Positions 25,216 to 33,667 of a DNA stretch of 64,000 nt are shown in pieces. This DNA comes from CAADGV01 sp040290295 (GTDB lineage Bacteria; Bacteroidota; Ignavibacteria; UBA10030; UBA6906), in assembly GCA_040290295.1 (NCBI GenBank), contig PSMW01000001.1, positions 124,001 through 188,000 of the forward strand, in the 5' to 3' direction. The position numbers and the translations under genes are program-made. Each line of letters starts with the position of its first letter. Positions within the stretch are counted from its first letter, which is position 1. Under the pieces are notes generated by a model that was given only the letters and a program-made list of their open reading frames with translations, was not told the origin of the DNA and made no database searches.

Positions 25216-26280
25216 TCATGAGAACAATGTGGGTTGGTGAGGAGAGGACGGGAACGTCTTGCCGAAATGATCGTACGCCAGCTTCGTTGCTTCACGGCCT
25301 CGCGGTGTTCGTTTGAGGAATCCTTCCTGAATGAGGTACGGTTCGTACACTTCTTCGATCGTGCCGGGTTCTTCGCCCACCGCCACCGCAAGCGTGTTAA
25401 TGCCCACAGGACCGCCGTTGTACTTTTCGATGAGGCAGAGCAGAATGCGTTTATCCATTTCGTCCAAGCCATGCTCATCGACCTCCAGTGCTTTGAGCGA
25501 GTACGTAGCCACCTCTCGAGAGATGGCACCTTTTGCCTTTGCCAGCTTCGGCTCTGCTTGGGCGAAATCTCTGCATCGTCGGAGCAACCGATTGGCAATG
25601 CGCGGTGTACCGCGCGAGCGCCGTGCAATCTCACGTGCCCCTTCATCATCGATCGCGACATCGAGAATCTTTGCCGACCGCAGAAGAATCTTGTGCAACG
25701 TTGCGTGGTCGTAGTAGTCCAATCGGTTCGTGATGCCGAAGCGCGCCCGTAGCGGCGCAGTGAGAAGTCCCGCACGGGTCGTTGCCCCTATCAGCGTGTA
25801 GCGCGGCAAAGAGAGTTGAATGCTGCGAGCGCTCGGTCCCGAATCGATCATGATATCGAGGCGAAAGTCTTCCATCGCCGAGTACAGATATTCTTCCACG
25901 ACCGGATTGAGACGATGGATCTCGTCGATGAACAGCACGTCGCCTTCTTCAAGATTGGTGAGAATGCCTGCAAGATCGCCGGGCTTGTCCAGCACAGGAC
26001 CCGATGTGATGCGCAGTGTACTGCCCATCTGGTTGGCGATGATATGTGCGAGCGTGGTTTTGCCCAGACCGGGCGGACCTGTCAGTAGCACGTGGTCGAG
26101 TGCTTCGCCGCGCTTTTTTGCCGCGGCGATGAAGATCTTCAGGTTGTCGGTGATTTTCTCTTGACCGAAGAATTCATCGAACGTCAGCGGGCGCAGTGTT
26201 TGATCGAGTTCAGCCTCGGCAGCGATTCGATTGCCGCTGAGTTCAATGCGTTGCGGTGATGTGGACGTGGATTTTGTCAT
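25216..26280 (-). CDS. ruvB: Holliday junction branch migration ATPase RuvB
   Basis: 354 residues from the ATG at 26280 with GGAG upstream. LRPLTFDEFFGQEKITDNL, Walker A GPPGLGKTTLAHIIA, Walker B FIDEIHRLN, sensor GATTRAGLLTAPLRARFG and the winged-helix end NTLAVAVGEEPGTIEEVYEP are all canonical. Hexameric motor that works with RuvA and RuvC in recombination repair. A longer frame to 26337 was rejected. Confidence 0.97.
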   Translation of the reverse strand: MTKSTSTSPQRIELSGNRIAAEAELDQTLRPLTFDEFFGQEKITDNLKIFIAAAKKRGEALDHVLLTGPPGLGKTTLAHIIANQMGSTLRITSGPVLDKPGDLAGILTNLEEGDVLFIDEIHRLNPVVEEYLYSAMEDFRLDIMIDSGPSARSIQLSLPRYTLIGATTRAGLLTAPLRARFGITNRLDYYDHATLHKILLRSAKILDVAIDDEGAREIARRSRGTPRIANRLLRRCRDFAQAEPKLAKAKGAISREVATYSLKALEVDEHGLDEMDKRILLCLIEKYNGGPVGINTLAVAVGEEPGTIEEVYEPYLIQEGFLKRTPRGREATKLAYDHFGKTFPSSPHQPTLFS

Positions 26281-26333
26281 CGCTCCAAATGTAACAGACG
26301 GCGCTCTCAAATACAACGCTGCCGCGTGGTGGT

Positions 26334-26942
26334 TCACATACCGGCGGCATGCTTCAGGGCTGCCTTGATGAGTTGCTCGACCGTAACGTCCTGTCCGTTC
26401 GTTGCTTGAATTGCTGCGCGGAGAGCTTTCTCGGCGATGCTACGATGGAAGCCGAGCGACGTCAGAGCCAGCAAAGCCTCGCTGCGGACGTTGGCTTGAG
26501 CAGGCGAGGATGGCGGAGGAAGTGTCATGCCGACGTCGACTTTCGCGATCTTTTCCCGCAGTTCGACGATGATGCGTTCGGCAATCTTCTTCCCGATGCC
26601 CGGAATGCGCGTCAGTGCAATTGCATTGCCGTCGCTAATGCACGTCGTCAGATCAGCGGCAGAAATCCCGGAGAGGATGCCCTGCGCCAACCTCGGTCCG
26701 ATGCCCGTCACGGTAATCAGCAGACGAAACACGTGCCGTTCTTCTTCGGTCGCGAAGCCGTACAACTGCATCGCGTCCTCTCGCACATGAAGGTACGTCA
26801 GTAGGGTGAGGGGGGAGTGCACTTCACCGATCTTCTCGTACGTGGAAAGAGGGATGTTCACACTATAGCCGACGCCGTTGACATCGACCAACAGCTCCGT
26901 CGGGGATTTGCTCAGGAGTGTTCCGCGCAATGATGCGATCAT
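26334..26942 (-). CDS. ruvA: Holliday junction DNA-binding protein RuvA
   Basis: 202 residues from the ATG inside the ATGA overlap with ruvC. MIASLRGTLLSKSPTELLVD starts the OB fold, LQLYGFATEEERHVFRLLI-like region follows, and the HhH motifs are VTGIGPRLAQGIL and IPGIGKKIAERIIVEL. The C-terminal domain that contacts RuvB (EALLALTSLGF) is present. Forms the tetramer that holds the junction. Confidence 0.97.
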   Translation of the reverse strand: MIASLRGTLLSKSPTELLVDVNGVGYSVNIPLSTYEKIGEVHSPLTLLTYLHVREDAMQLYGFATEEERHVFRLLITVTGIGPRLAQGILSGISAADLTTCISDGNAIALTRIPGIGKKIAERIIVELREKIAKVDVGMTLPPPSSPAQANVRSEALLALTSLGFHRSIAEKALRAAIQATNGQDVTVEQLIKAALKHAAGM

Positions 26943-27475
26943 ACGCGAACCCGTTCGGGATGTGCATTGATGAACGACTTCCAGTCCTTGTGCTTGTGCG
27001 TCGGTGTGGTCATGCGCTGAGCGTGGCAGATTGCCACGGCCAGCGCATCCGACGTGTCGTGCAACATTTTCGAGGAGCCGATACGCAGCAGCGATCGCAC
27101 CATGTATTGCACTTGCTCTTTGGATGCTGACCCGTTGCCGACGAGGGCACGCTTGACTTCGCGCGGCGAATATTCCGTTGTGGGAATCTGTTGCTGCACC
27201 GCAGCGAGAATAGATACGCCGCGTGCATGACCCAACTTCAACGCGGACTGTGGATTCTTTCCGTAGAACGCCGACTCGATTGCGAATTCGTCCGGGTGAT
27301 ATCGGATGATGATCTCTTGAAGTTCGCGGTAGATACGCTCCAAGCGTAGGGGCAACGTCGTGTTTCCGTTGCTCGTAATGCTGCCGCACGCGACCAGATG
27401 CACCGCGTTGTGCCGCCGTGCGACCACACCGTAGCCGGTAATGAGGGTACCCGGGTCCACCCCTAACACGATCAC
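26939..27475 (-). CDS. ruvC: Holliday junction endonuclease RuvC
   Basis: 178 residues from the GTG at 27475, which gives the family-typical beginning (M)IVLGVDPGT; AAGGG lies about five bases before it. Acidic catalytic residues are visible in GVDPGT, IESAFYGKN and HDTSDALAVAICH. The frame is open further upstream, even into yebC, but that extension has no family similarity. Resolves Holliday junctions. ATGA overlap with ruvA. Confidence 0.95.
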   Translation of the reverse strand: MIVLGVDPGTLITGYGVVARRHNAVHLVACGSITSNGNTTLPLRLERIYRELQEIIIRYHPDEFAIESAFYGKNPQSALKLGHARGVSILAAVQQQIPTTEYSPREVKRALVGNGSASKEQVQYMVRSLLRIGSSKMLHDTSDALAVAICHAQRMTTPTHKHKDWKSFINAHPERVRV

Positions 27476-27536
27476 CTCCGCCCTTGCCGTACGCCGATGA
27501 GTGCCGTATGATGGCGACTCGCGCGTTGCTTCTCGC

Positions 27537-28298
27537 TCAGCCGTGGAGTGCTGCCATTTCTTTGTCATCGATATCAAAATTGGAATAGACGTTCTGCACG
27601 TCGTCGTGCTCCTCGAGTGCTTCGAGCAACTTGAGTGTCTGCTCGGCTTCCTTGCCGGTCACGCGAACGGTATTTTGCGGCACCATCTGGATGGTGGCAT
27701 TCTCGATGTGGATGCCGTTGTCTTCGAGCGCTTTCTTTACTGCCTCGAAGGCATGAGGTGATGTGGTGATATTGTATGCCGCGTCGTCACTTTGCATATC
27801 GTCGGCGCCTGCGTCGAGGATGATGGCGAGGAGGTCGTCCTCGCTGAACTGCTTGGCTTGACCCGTCTTCGGGACGATGATTTGTCCCTTTTTCTGAAAC
27901 ATCCACGCAACGCTGCCGGCAGAACCGAGATTGCCATTGTTGCGCGAGAAGAGGTGGCGAAGTTCCGAAACCGTGCGTGTGTTATTGTCGGTTACGCATT
28001 CGACGAGGACGGCAACGCCGCCTGGCCCGTAACCTTCGTACGTCACCTCTTGGTAGGTCGTTCCGGGAAGCTCGCCCGTGCCGCGCAGAATCGCACGCTT
28101 GATATTTTCTGCGGGCATGTTGGCGGCTTTCGCATTCTGGATGGCAAGCCGCAGGCGAGGGTTGCCCTCAGGATTGCCGCCGTCGTCGCGGGCTGCGATC
28201 GTAATTTCCTTGATCAGCCGCGTGAACATGCGTGCCCGGGCTGCATCGGTCGCTGCTTTCTTGCGCTTGATGGTAGCCCATTTAGAATGACCGGACAT
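27537..28298 (-). CDS. YebC/PmpR family protein
   Basis: 253 residues. MSGHSKWATIKRKKAATDAA is the diagnostic start and FTRLIKEITIAARDDGGNPE follows. Family knowledge: YebC proteins act as regulators in some bacteria, and recent work ties them to translation of proline-rich stretches. Strong AAGGAG upstream. Lies next to ruvC, a very common arrangement. Confidence 0.96.
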   Translation of the reverse strand: MSGHSKWATIKRKKAATDAARARMFTRLIKEITIAARDDGGNPEGNPRLRLAIQNAKAANMPAENIKRAILRGTGELPGTTYQEVTYEGYGPGGVAVLVECVTDNNTRTVSELRHLFSRNNGNLGSAGSVAWMFQKKGQIIVPKTGQAKQFSEDDLLAIILDAGADDMQSDDAAYNITTSPHAFEAVKKALEDNGIHIENATIQMVPQNTVRVTGKEAEQTLKLLEALEEHDDVQNVYSNFDIDDKEMAALHG

Positions 28299-28359
28299 TG
28301 TCGTTCTCCTTGTCGTGATGCATCATCATGTGCTTCCTTATGGATTGCGCTCGCCTGTG

Positions 28360-30090
28360 CTAGCGCAAATCTTTGATGTTGACTTGAGGAACCGTTTCGC
28401 GTCTGCCGTTGCCACTGTTGCCGGGAGCGAAGTCATGTTCCTCGATAGAAAACACGCATTGAATATCCGTCCGCCCCGGCGTCAATCGTTCGATGAGATG
28501 CCCGAGGTTGAACCCGATCGCATCGATCACCTGCGTGTTGTGTTTAACTTTGAAGCGAAGATGGTTCTTGCCGACGATGCGCGGTGCACCCGCCAACTCG
28601 ATATTGCGTGCGAGAAACACTGGTCTCATATTACCGGGTCCAAAGGGTGCGAACTCGTTCAAGAGGCGAACCAAGCGTGGAGTGATTTCCGGAATGGTAA
28701 TCTCCGTATCGATCTTGATCTCCGGAGTCTTCAGCTCGTCGTTCATCATTTCCTTCACGGCGTTCTTGAACGCCTCTTTGAACTCTTCGAGCTTCGCGAG
28801 TTCAACCGTTACACCGGCGGCGTACTTATGACCGCCGAATTGGAGAATGGTCTCCTCGCAGCGCTTAAGCGCATCGTAGATATTGAATCCCGAAATACTA
28901 CGCGCCGAACCTTTGGCGACCCCATCCACAGTTGCCATCATGATGGCGGGCTTGTAGTACTTCTCGACCATACGCGATGCCACAATACCGATCACCCCCG
29001 GATGCCAATGATCCTGATGCAACACGAGAGCGGCTTCTGCTTCCACATCATCGCACTCGCTTTCGACGAGCATCTGGGCTTCCTCGAACGTGTCGCCATC
29101 GATCTTCCGGCGGTGCTGGTTTTCCTCCTCGAGCACGCGTGCAAGGCGCTGTGCTTCGGCAGGGTCCTCACACGTCAACAATTGCACGGCACGCATCGCA
29201 TCGCCTAAACGGCCCACGGCGTTGATGCGCGGCGCCAAGCCGAAAACGATCTGTCCTGTATGAATCTGCCCGACGGTGAATCCGGCGGTCTCGATTAAGG
29301 CTTTGATGCCGGGTCGCGGGTTGGAATTAATGCGCTGCAATCCGAGCTTCACCAACACGCGATTCTCGCCCGTGAGTGGAACGATATCCGCTGTGCTGGC
29401 AAGCGTCACGAAGTCGAGATACGCCATCAGCGACGGCTCACGTCCTAATTTGTGAGCGATCGCTTGAAGAAGCTTGAACCCGACACCACACCCCGAAAGA
29501 TGCTTGAACGGATAGGTATCGCCGGGCTTGATGGGATCGAGTACGGCGTAGGCATTGGGGATGGTGTCGCCGGCTTCGTGGTGGTCGCAGATGATGACAT
29601 CCAATCCGCGACTGTTCGCGTACGCCACCTGTTCGATCGCGGTGATGCCGCAATCAACAGTAAGGAAGAGTGAGACGCCGCGCGCGAGAGCGAGATCGAT
29701 GCCGTTGCGAGAGATGCCGTATCCTTCCTTGATGCGATCAGGAATATAGTAGCTGACGTCGGCGCCGAGTTCCTTGAGATACAAGTACAACATCGACGCG
29801 CCATTGGTGCCGTCCACGTCGTAATCGCCGAAAACGAGAATACGTTGATTGTTGGTGAGCGCCTCGATGACTCGATTCGACGCACGTTCCATTCCATCCA
29901 TCGCCATCGGGTCGTGCAACAAATCGAGCGTAGGGCGGAAGTAGGCTTTGGCTTTTTCGTAGTCGTCTATCCCGCGCAGAACCAAAACGCGAGCGATCGG
30001 TTCCGGTACATTGATCTCTTTAGCGAGACGGGCGACAGATGTGTAGTCGGGCGGTGGTGCAAGTGTCCATCGGTTCTCACGGTTGGTCAT
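28360..30090 (-). CDS. recJ: Single-strand-specific 5'-3' exonuclease RecJ
   Basis: 576 residues, normal for RecJ. Motif FGDYDVDGTNGASMLYLYL, DCGI, then IICDHHEAG are the DHH phosphoesterase motifs binding two metal ions; FGLAPRINAVGRLGDA and LHQDHWHPGVIGIVASR are the DHHA1 and connecting regions, with FGGHKYAAGVTV near the end. Acts in recombination and mismatch repair. Its start is only about 30 bases after the RNase P RNA, so both may share a transcript. Confidence 0.96.
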   Translation of the reverse strand: MTNRENRWTLAPPPDYTSVARLAKEINVPEPIARVLVLRGIDDYEKAKAYFRPTLDLLHDPMAMDGMERASNRVIEALTNNQRILVFGDYDVDGTNGASMLYLYLKELGADVSYYIPDRIKEGYGISRNGIDLALARGVSLFLTVDCGITAIEQVAYANSRGLDVIICDHHEAGDTIPNAYAVLDPIKPGDTYPFKHLSGCGVGFKLLQAIAHKLGREPSLMAYLDFVTLASTADIVPLTGENRVLVKLGLQRINSNPRPGIKALIETAGFTVGQIHTGQIVFGLAPRINAVGRLGDAMRAVQLLTCEDPAEAQRLARVLEEENQHRRKIDGDTFEEAQMLVESECDDVEAEAALVLHQDHWHPGVIGIVASRMVEKYYKPAIMMATVDGVAKGSARSISGFNIYDALKRCEETILQFGGHKYAAGVTVELAKLEEFKEAFKNAVKEMMNDELKTPEIKIDTEITIPEITPRLVRLLNEFAPFGPGNMRPVFLARNIELAGAPRIVGKNHLRFKVKHNTQVIDAIGFNLGHLIERLTPGRTDIQCVFSIEEHDFAPGNSGNGRRETVPQVNIKDLR

Positions 30091-30118
30091 GGTGTTGGAC
30101 GCTCCATCACAAGAAGCA

Positions 30119-30580
30119 CACTGCAGGTCTGTAAGCCGAATTCTGTCTTTCCGCGCATGGCAGATGCCAATGGCGAAGAGGCAGCCATTCCTCTGGGTCC
30201 GCCGTTACCGACGGACTCAAGCGATCTACCCGAGAGGTGCATGTCATCGGTCAGAGTGGCACTCCGACGGACGGCACGACGAAGCGAGCAGCTTCATCCT
30301 CTCATACGCGATCTTGCTCCAGGTGGGGTTTGTCGTGTCCCAACATGCGTCGGGATCCCTTGCGGGACCATCACCATTACTGGTAATGCGGTGAGCTCTT
30401 ACCTCGCCTTTTCACCCTTATCCGCCGGAGGCGGACGGTATCTTTTCTGTGACACTTTCCGTGATTACCGACTTACGTCGATAACCCCCCGGCTGTTCGC
30501 CGGGCACCTTGCTCTGCGGAGTTCGGACTTTCCTCATCTCGTTTCGTGCGAAACGCGACGCGGCTGCCCGACCTGCAGTG
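30119..30580 (-). ncRNA. rnpB: RNase P RNA (bacterial type A)
   Basis: About 460 bases on the minus strand. The invariant block GAGGAAAGTCCGAACTCC lies at 30535-30518, and the 3' end carries AGAATTCGGCTTACAGACC. The two ends form an exact 11-base-pair P1 helix (30580-30570 with 30129-30119). Catalytic RNA that removes 5' leaders of tRNA precursors. Ends are set from P1 and may be off by a few bases. Confidence 0.96.
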
Positions 30581-30617
30581 TATGTTAGTTGATTAGTGAA
30601 TGTAACAAACTCATCGT

Positions 30618-31355
30618 TCACGCAGCAACGGTTGTCGTGCTGGCAATTTCTTCCGACACGAGGATCCGGCCGCAACGCTCGCAGGTGTAAAGCTTTTTGT
30701 TCTGCTTGAGCTCCAAAATCTTCTGTGGGGGTATTGCTGTAAAGCAACCGCCGCATGCGTTGCGCTTCAGCGGAACGATCGCTCGTCCCTTTTTTGCTTT
30801 GCGAATGCGTTCGTACATTGCAAGGTCTTGCTTGCTAAGACGAATGACAATCTTCTCGCGCTCGTGGCGGAACTTCAGCTCCTCTGTCTCGGTCGTTTTC
30901 GAGACTTCGGCAAGCTCCGCTTGCTTTTCTTCGAGAAGCTGTTCGGCTTCTGCTAACTCCTTTTTGGTCGCCTCGATATCCGTGCGGGCAATGGTGCCCT
31001 TGTTTTCCAGTTCTGCCATCTCTTTTTCGAGTTTGAGAATGGCCTCTGCCGCATGATCCATCTCTTTGGTGAGCGCGTCGTACTCTTTGTTCGTCCGCAC
31101 CTGATATTGCTGTGCTTTGTATTTTTCGATCTTCTCTTTGAGACCGATGATCTCCGAGTCGGCATTGTCGCGTTGTGCAAACGCCATGCGCATCGTGCTT
31201 TCGAGGTCCGCGAGTTTTTGGCGCAAGCCGGCGATCGTTGCCTCCAGATCGCGTACGAGCTGGGGCAGATCGCCCTTCAGGTCTTCGATCTCGTCCAGAT
31301 TATTGTCAATGAGCTGCAGGGTGTACAGCGTGCGAAGCTTGTTCTCCAATTCCAT
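30618..31355 (-). CDS. Coiled-coil protein with C-terminal C4 zinc ribbon (CT398 / zf-RING_7 family)
   Basis: 245 residues: a long coiled coil (about 20-185, rich in E, K, L) and a zinc ribbon with Cys pairs in NACGGCFTAIPPQ and LYTCERCGRIL. This family often lies beside nif3, as here. In Chlamydia a member was reported to bind flagellar or export-related proteins and sigma-54; the role in this organism is unknown. Located between nif3 and the RNase P RNA gene. Confidence 0.9.
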   Translation of the reverse strand: MELENKLRTLYTLQLIDNNLDEIEDLKGDLPQLVRDLEATIAGLRQKLADLESTMRMAFAQRDNADSEIIGLKEKIEKYKAQQYQVRTNKEYDALTKEMDHAAEAILKLEKEMAELENKGTIARTDIEATKKELAEAEQLLEEKQAELAEVSKTTETEELKFRHEREKIVIRLSKQDLAMYERIRKAKKGRAIVPLKRNACGGCFTAIPPQKILELKQNKKLYTCERCGRILVSEEIASTTTVAA

Positions 31356-31366
31356 CTCCCGATAAT

Positions 31367-32473
31367 TTACAGATAATGAACGGGGTTCGACGGTGTGCGA
31401 GCCGCAAACACCGAAACCCTCGCAGTGTGTTTATTGCATTCCGTTTCCAAATAGCGAACGATCGAGCGCACGACCGGATGTTCGGTTTCGAAATGCCCCG
31501 CATCGACAAGCACGATTTTCCCTGCTGCATGATGAAAATCGTGATACTTCACATCGGCGGTGATGAACGCATCCGCCCGCGCTGCAATGGCGGCGTCGGT
31601 CAGTTCTGCTCCGCTCCCGCCGCATGCCGCAACGCGCCGGATGGTTGCCGATGCACCGATGCAATAGCGCAACGCTCCTGTTCCCAGACGCATCTTCACC
31701 ATTCGGAGAAACCGACCCTGCGGAAGTGGTCGTGCAAACTCTCCAATGATTCCCATGCCGTAGTCGGCGTGCACGTTGTCCAATGGGTACACGTCGTAGG
31801 CAACTTCCTCGTACGGATGAGCAGCCCTCATCGCCTGAATGATGCGGTGAACATTCCACTGCTCGGCGATCATCTCCAACCGCACTTCGTTGACAAATTC
31901 CAATCGTTGTTTCTTCCCGACGGTCGGCCGAGCCTGCTCGTTGCCCCTGAACGACCCCATGCCCTGCACGCCGAAGGAGCAGTGATCGTAGTTGCCGATG
32001 ATGCCCGCTCCTGCAGCAGCCATTGCTTCACGAACCTGCGCCAGGTGCGATTCCGGTACAAATGTTACGATCTTTTTCCGCACTCGGTACGGCCTGTGAA
32101 GAAACTCCACGTTTCTCAAGTTCAGAACATCAGCCAAGGCGAAGCTCGTTCCGCCACGCGTGAAGTCGAGGTTCGTGTGTGCCGCAATCACGCTGATGTC
32201 ATGCTCGATCAGCGCCTGCACACAGGCTCCGATCTCGTCCGTCGGGGTGATGGACTTGGGCGGCCGAAACAGCAACGGATGATGACTCACAATCACATCT
32301 GCCCGCTTCATCGCTGCTTCACGAACGACCGCCTGCGTTACGTCCAAACTCACACAAACACGTGAAACCCGCTTTGCGCCGTCGCCGACTTGTAGCCCAA
32401 CATTGTCCTTCTCCCCTGCGATGTCGTTCGGCGCCCAGGTCGTGAGCAAGCGGAGCACATCCTGAACGGTCAT
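31367..32473 (-). CDS. Nif3-like dinuclear metal centre protein
   Basis: 368 residues. DNVGLQVGDGAKRVSRVCVS, the metal-binding VSHHPLLFRPPKSI and IAAHTNLDF are typical, as is the C-terminal HDFHHAAGKIVLVDAGHFET. The long form contains a PII-like insert in the middle, as in many Firmicutes and FCB members. Nif3/YbgI proteins form hexamers with two metals per subunit; some are annotated as GTP cyclohydrolase I type 2 but the true substrate is unsettled. Strong RBS TAAGGAG directly after an intrinsic terminator. Confidence 0.95.
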   Translation of the reverse strand: MTVQDVLRLLTTWAPNDIAGEKDNVGLQVGDGAKRVSRVCVSLDVTQAVVREAAMKRADVIVSHHPLLFRPPKSITPTDEIGACVQALIEHDISVIAAHTNLDFTRGGTSFALADVLNLRNVEFLHRPYRVRKKIVTFVPESHLAQVREAMAAAGAGIIGNYDHCSFGVQGMGSFRGNEQARPTVGKKQRLEFVNEVRLEMIAEQWNVHRIIQAMRAAHPYEEVAYDVYPLDNVHADYGMGIIGEFARPLPQGRFLRMVKMRLGTGALRYCIGASATIRRVAACGGSGAELTDAAIAARADAFITADVKYHDFHHAAGKIVLVDAGHFETEHPVVRSIVRYLETECNKHTARVSVFAARTPSNPVHYL

Positions 32474-32493
32474 TGATCACACTCCTTAGGACA

Positions 32494-32528
32494 AAAAAAG
32501 TGTCCCGCTTCTTGGGCGGGACACTTTG
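32494..32528 (-). terminator. Intrinsic terminator or attenuator immediately before nif3
   Basis: Minus strand AAAGTGTCCCGC, 7-base loop, GCGGGACACTTT followed by more T: a perfect 12-base-pair stem ending in seven T (32500-32494). Only about 20 bases separate it from the nif3 ATG at 32473, and the nif3 Shine-Dalgarno lies in that space. Confidence 0.85.
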
Positions 32529-32634
32529 CACTCAGGGTTTATTGCAAGCAACCTCTTTGGAGCGTGTGCCTTTGTATGGGGCATGGGAGGCGATTCTCAC
32601 TATCAATCCAATCTCTGAACGGCAATTTTTTCTG
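32501..32634 (-). ncRNA. Candidate leader RNA or small RNA ahead of nif3
   Basis: From the predicted start near 32633 to the terminator there are about 140 bases with no coding frame on this strand. Short complementary pieces exist but I recognise no known riboswitch, SRP RNA, tmRNA or 6S pattern. Either the leader controls the terminator before nif3, or this is a free small RNA. Confidence 0.4.
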
Positions 32635-32639
32635 GCTAA

Positions 32640-32668
32640 ATATAGAGATTGACCCCAAGAGATGCAAG
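32640..32668 (-). promoter_or_regulatory. Sigma-70-like promoter upstream of the nif3 leader
   Basis: Minus strand TTGCAT (32668-32663), 17-base spacer, TATATT (32645-32640). It lies between the stop of the REC-HisKA gene (32691) and the terminator. Confidence 0.5.
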
Positions 32669-32690
32669 TAACAACGTTGCGAGATTTGTT

Positions 32691-33335
32691 CTACCCGAAG
32701 TTGATGTCGCGCAGTTTGGTGATTTCTTTTTCCACGAGAGCGATGTAGTTATCGAGTGCTTCGACCATCGTTCGTTCGTGAGGCGGAAGCTGTTGGCGCA
32801 TTAAGATGTCCGTCGAAATCTTGATGGCAGCGAGTGGGTTATTGAACTCGTGACAGACAGTAACGACAATCTCTTTGATTGCATCCGTACGCTTCTTGGC
32901 GATGAGTTCCGCTTTCTGCTGTAATGCCTTCTTACGTTTGAGATAGACGCGCTCCAGCGTGTTGACGATCGTTTGTGGCAGAACCGATTCGGCAGCGTCT
33001 TCCTTGATGATGTAGTCTTCCGCGCCGAACTTCATTGCCTCGATGGCGAGCTTCAAATCCTTGTTGGAGGTCAGAAGGATGATCGGAAGATCGATGTTGT
33101 GTTCGCGGATGGTTTTGGTGAACTCGATCCCGTTCACGTCGGGCAAGTAATACTCGATGATCACCAGATGCAACGAAGGATTCCGCTTCAGCTCTTCGAT
33201 GGCTGAGGTGCCGTCTTGTTTCCAGACGACGTTGAATCGCTTCCCTTGAAATCGCGACAGTTGGTATTGGGCAACTGCCATGTATTTCGTGTCGTTGTCA
33301 ACAAAAAGGATGTTGACGGTGTCGGAGGTTTCCAT
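32691..33335 (-). CDS. Receiver domain fused to HisKA without ATPase; Glu at the phosphorylation site
   Basis: 214 residues. The receiver domain (about 8-130) keeps the acidic pair in FVDNDTKY and the conserved Lys in YIIKEDA, but the phospho-acceptor position reads VIIEYYLPDVNG, Glu instead of Asp (codon GAG). After a coiled coil, VCHEFNNPLAAIKIS is an intact HisKA H-box. The protein ends 40 residues later with no HATPase domain. It may be a phosphotransfer dimer or a scaffold locked in an active-like form; this is inference. Divergent from the two regulators at 33668 and 34054. Confidence 0.85.
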   Translation of the reverse strand: METSDTVNILFVDNDTKYMAVAQYQLSRFQGKRFNVVWKQDGTSAIEELKRNPSLHLVIIEYYLPDVNGIEFTKTIREHNIDLPIILLTSNKDLKLAIEAMKFGAEDYIIKEDAAESVLPQTIVNTLERVYLKRKKALQQKAELIAKKRTDAIKEIVVTVCHEFNNPLAAIKISTDILMRQQLPPHERTMVEALDNYIALVEKEITKLRDINFG

Positions 33336-33373
33336 GTGCGTACGAGTGGGACTGATTGCGCGTGTCGGTCATA

Positions 33374-33402
33374 AGTATAGCACAACTTGGCGTGAGTTGC
33401 AA
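33374..33402 (-). promoter_or_regulatory. Sigma-70-like promoter of the REC-HisKA gene
   Basis: Minus strand TTGCAA (33402-33397), 17-base spacer, TATACT (33379-33374). The start codon at 33335 would be about 30 bases from the transcript start. Confidence 0.6.
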
Positions 33403-33544
33403 TCGGCTCGTCGCACTGTCGGTTCCGGCACTGCACGCGGCTGATGGCGTGTCTCGTGGGGAGTAAGAGGAATGACGTAGCAAGGGCGAGCAGGTGTCGG
33501 GCTATCGTTCTGTTCAGACCGCTTTCTCTGTGCGGAGCGTATCA

Positions 33545-33573
33545 TTGATTTTCTATGTTTGTTTGACTATCAT
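33545..33573 (+). promoter_or_regulatory. Sigma-70-like promoter of the CheY-like gene
   Basis: TTGATT (33545-33550), 17-base spacer, TATCAT (33568-33573), about 95 bases before the ATG at 33668. Confidence 0.45.
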
Positions 33574-33667
33574 CATCCGTGTTCGCTTCCCCATCTGTTG
33601 GGTGACGGAGGGGAAAAAGGGGAGAGAGCACGGCAAGTATCTGTCTCATCGTCAGGGGTTCTCACGC

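Larger units (their letters stand above)
33336..33667. other. Divergent intergenic region between signalling genes
   Basis: No coding frame was accepted. It carries one likely promoter for each side (33374-33402 minus, 33545-33573 plus). The plus-strand frame is open from 33494, but this stretch lacks similarity to receivers and has no clear ribosome site. Confidence 0.6.

Noticed and set aside
27476..27577. N-terminal extension of RuvC overlapping the end of yebC
   Set aside because: The extension has no similarity to RuvC, whereas the GTG at 27475 gives the conserved IVLGVDPGT start with a ribosome site.
29845..30588. A 247-codon plus-strand frame across the RNase P RNA
   Set aside because: The conserved RNase P core and P1 helix on the minus strand explain this stretch.
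32530..32690. 6S RNA, SRP RNA or tmRNA as the identity of the nif3 leader
   Set aside because: Partial stems such as CAATCTCT/AGAGATTG exist, but the symmetric 6S bubble, the SRP GGAAGCAGCC-like loop and a tmRNA tag are not visible.
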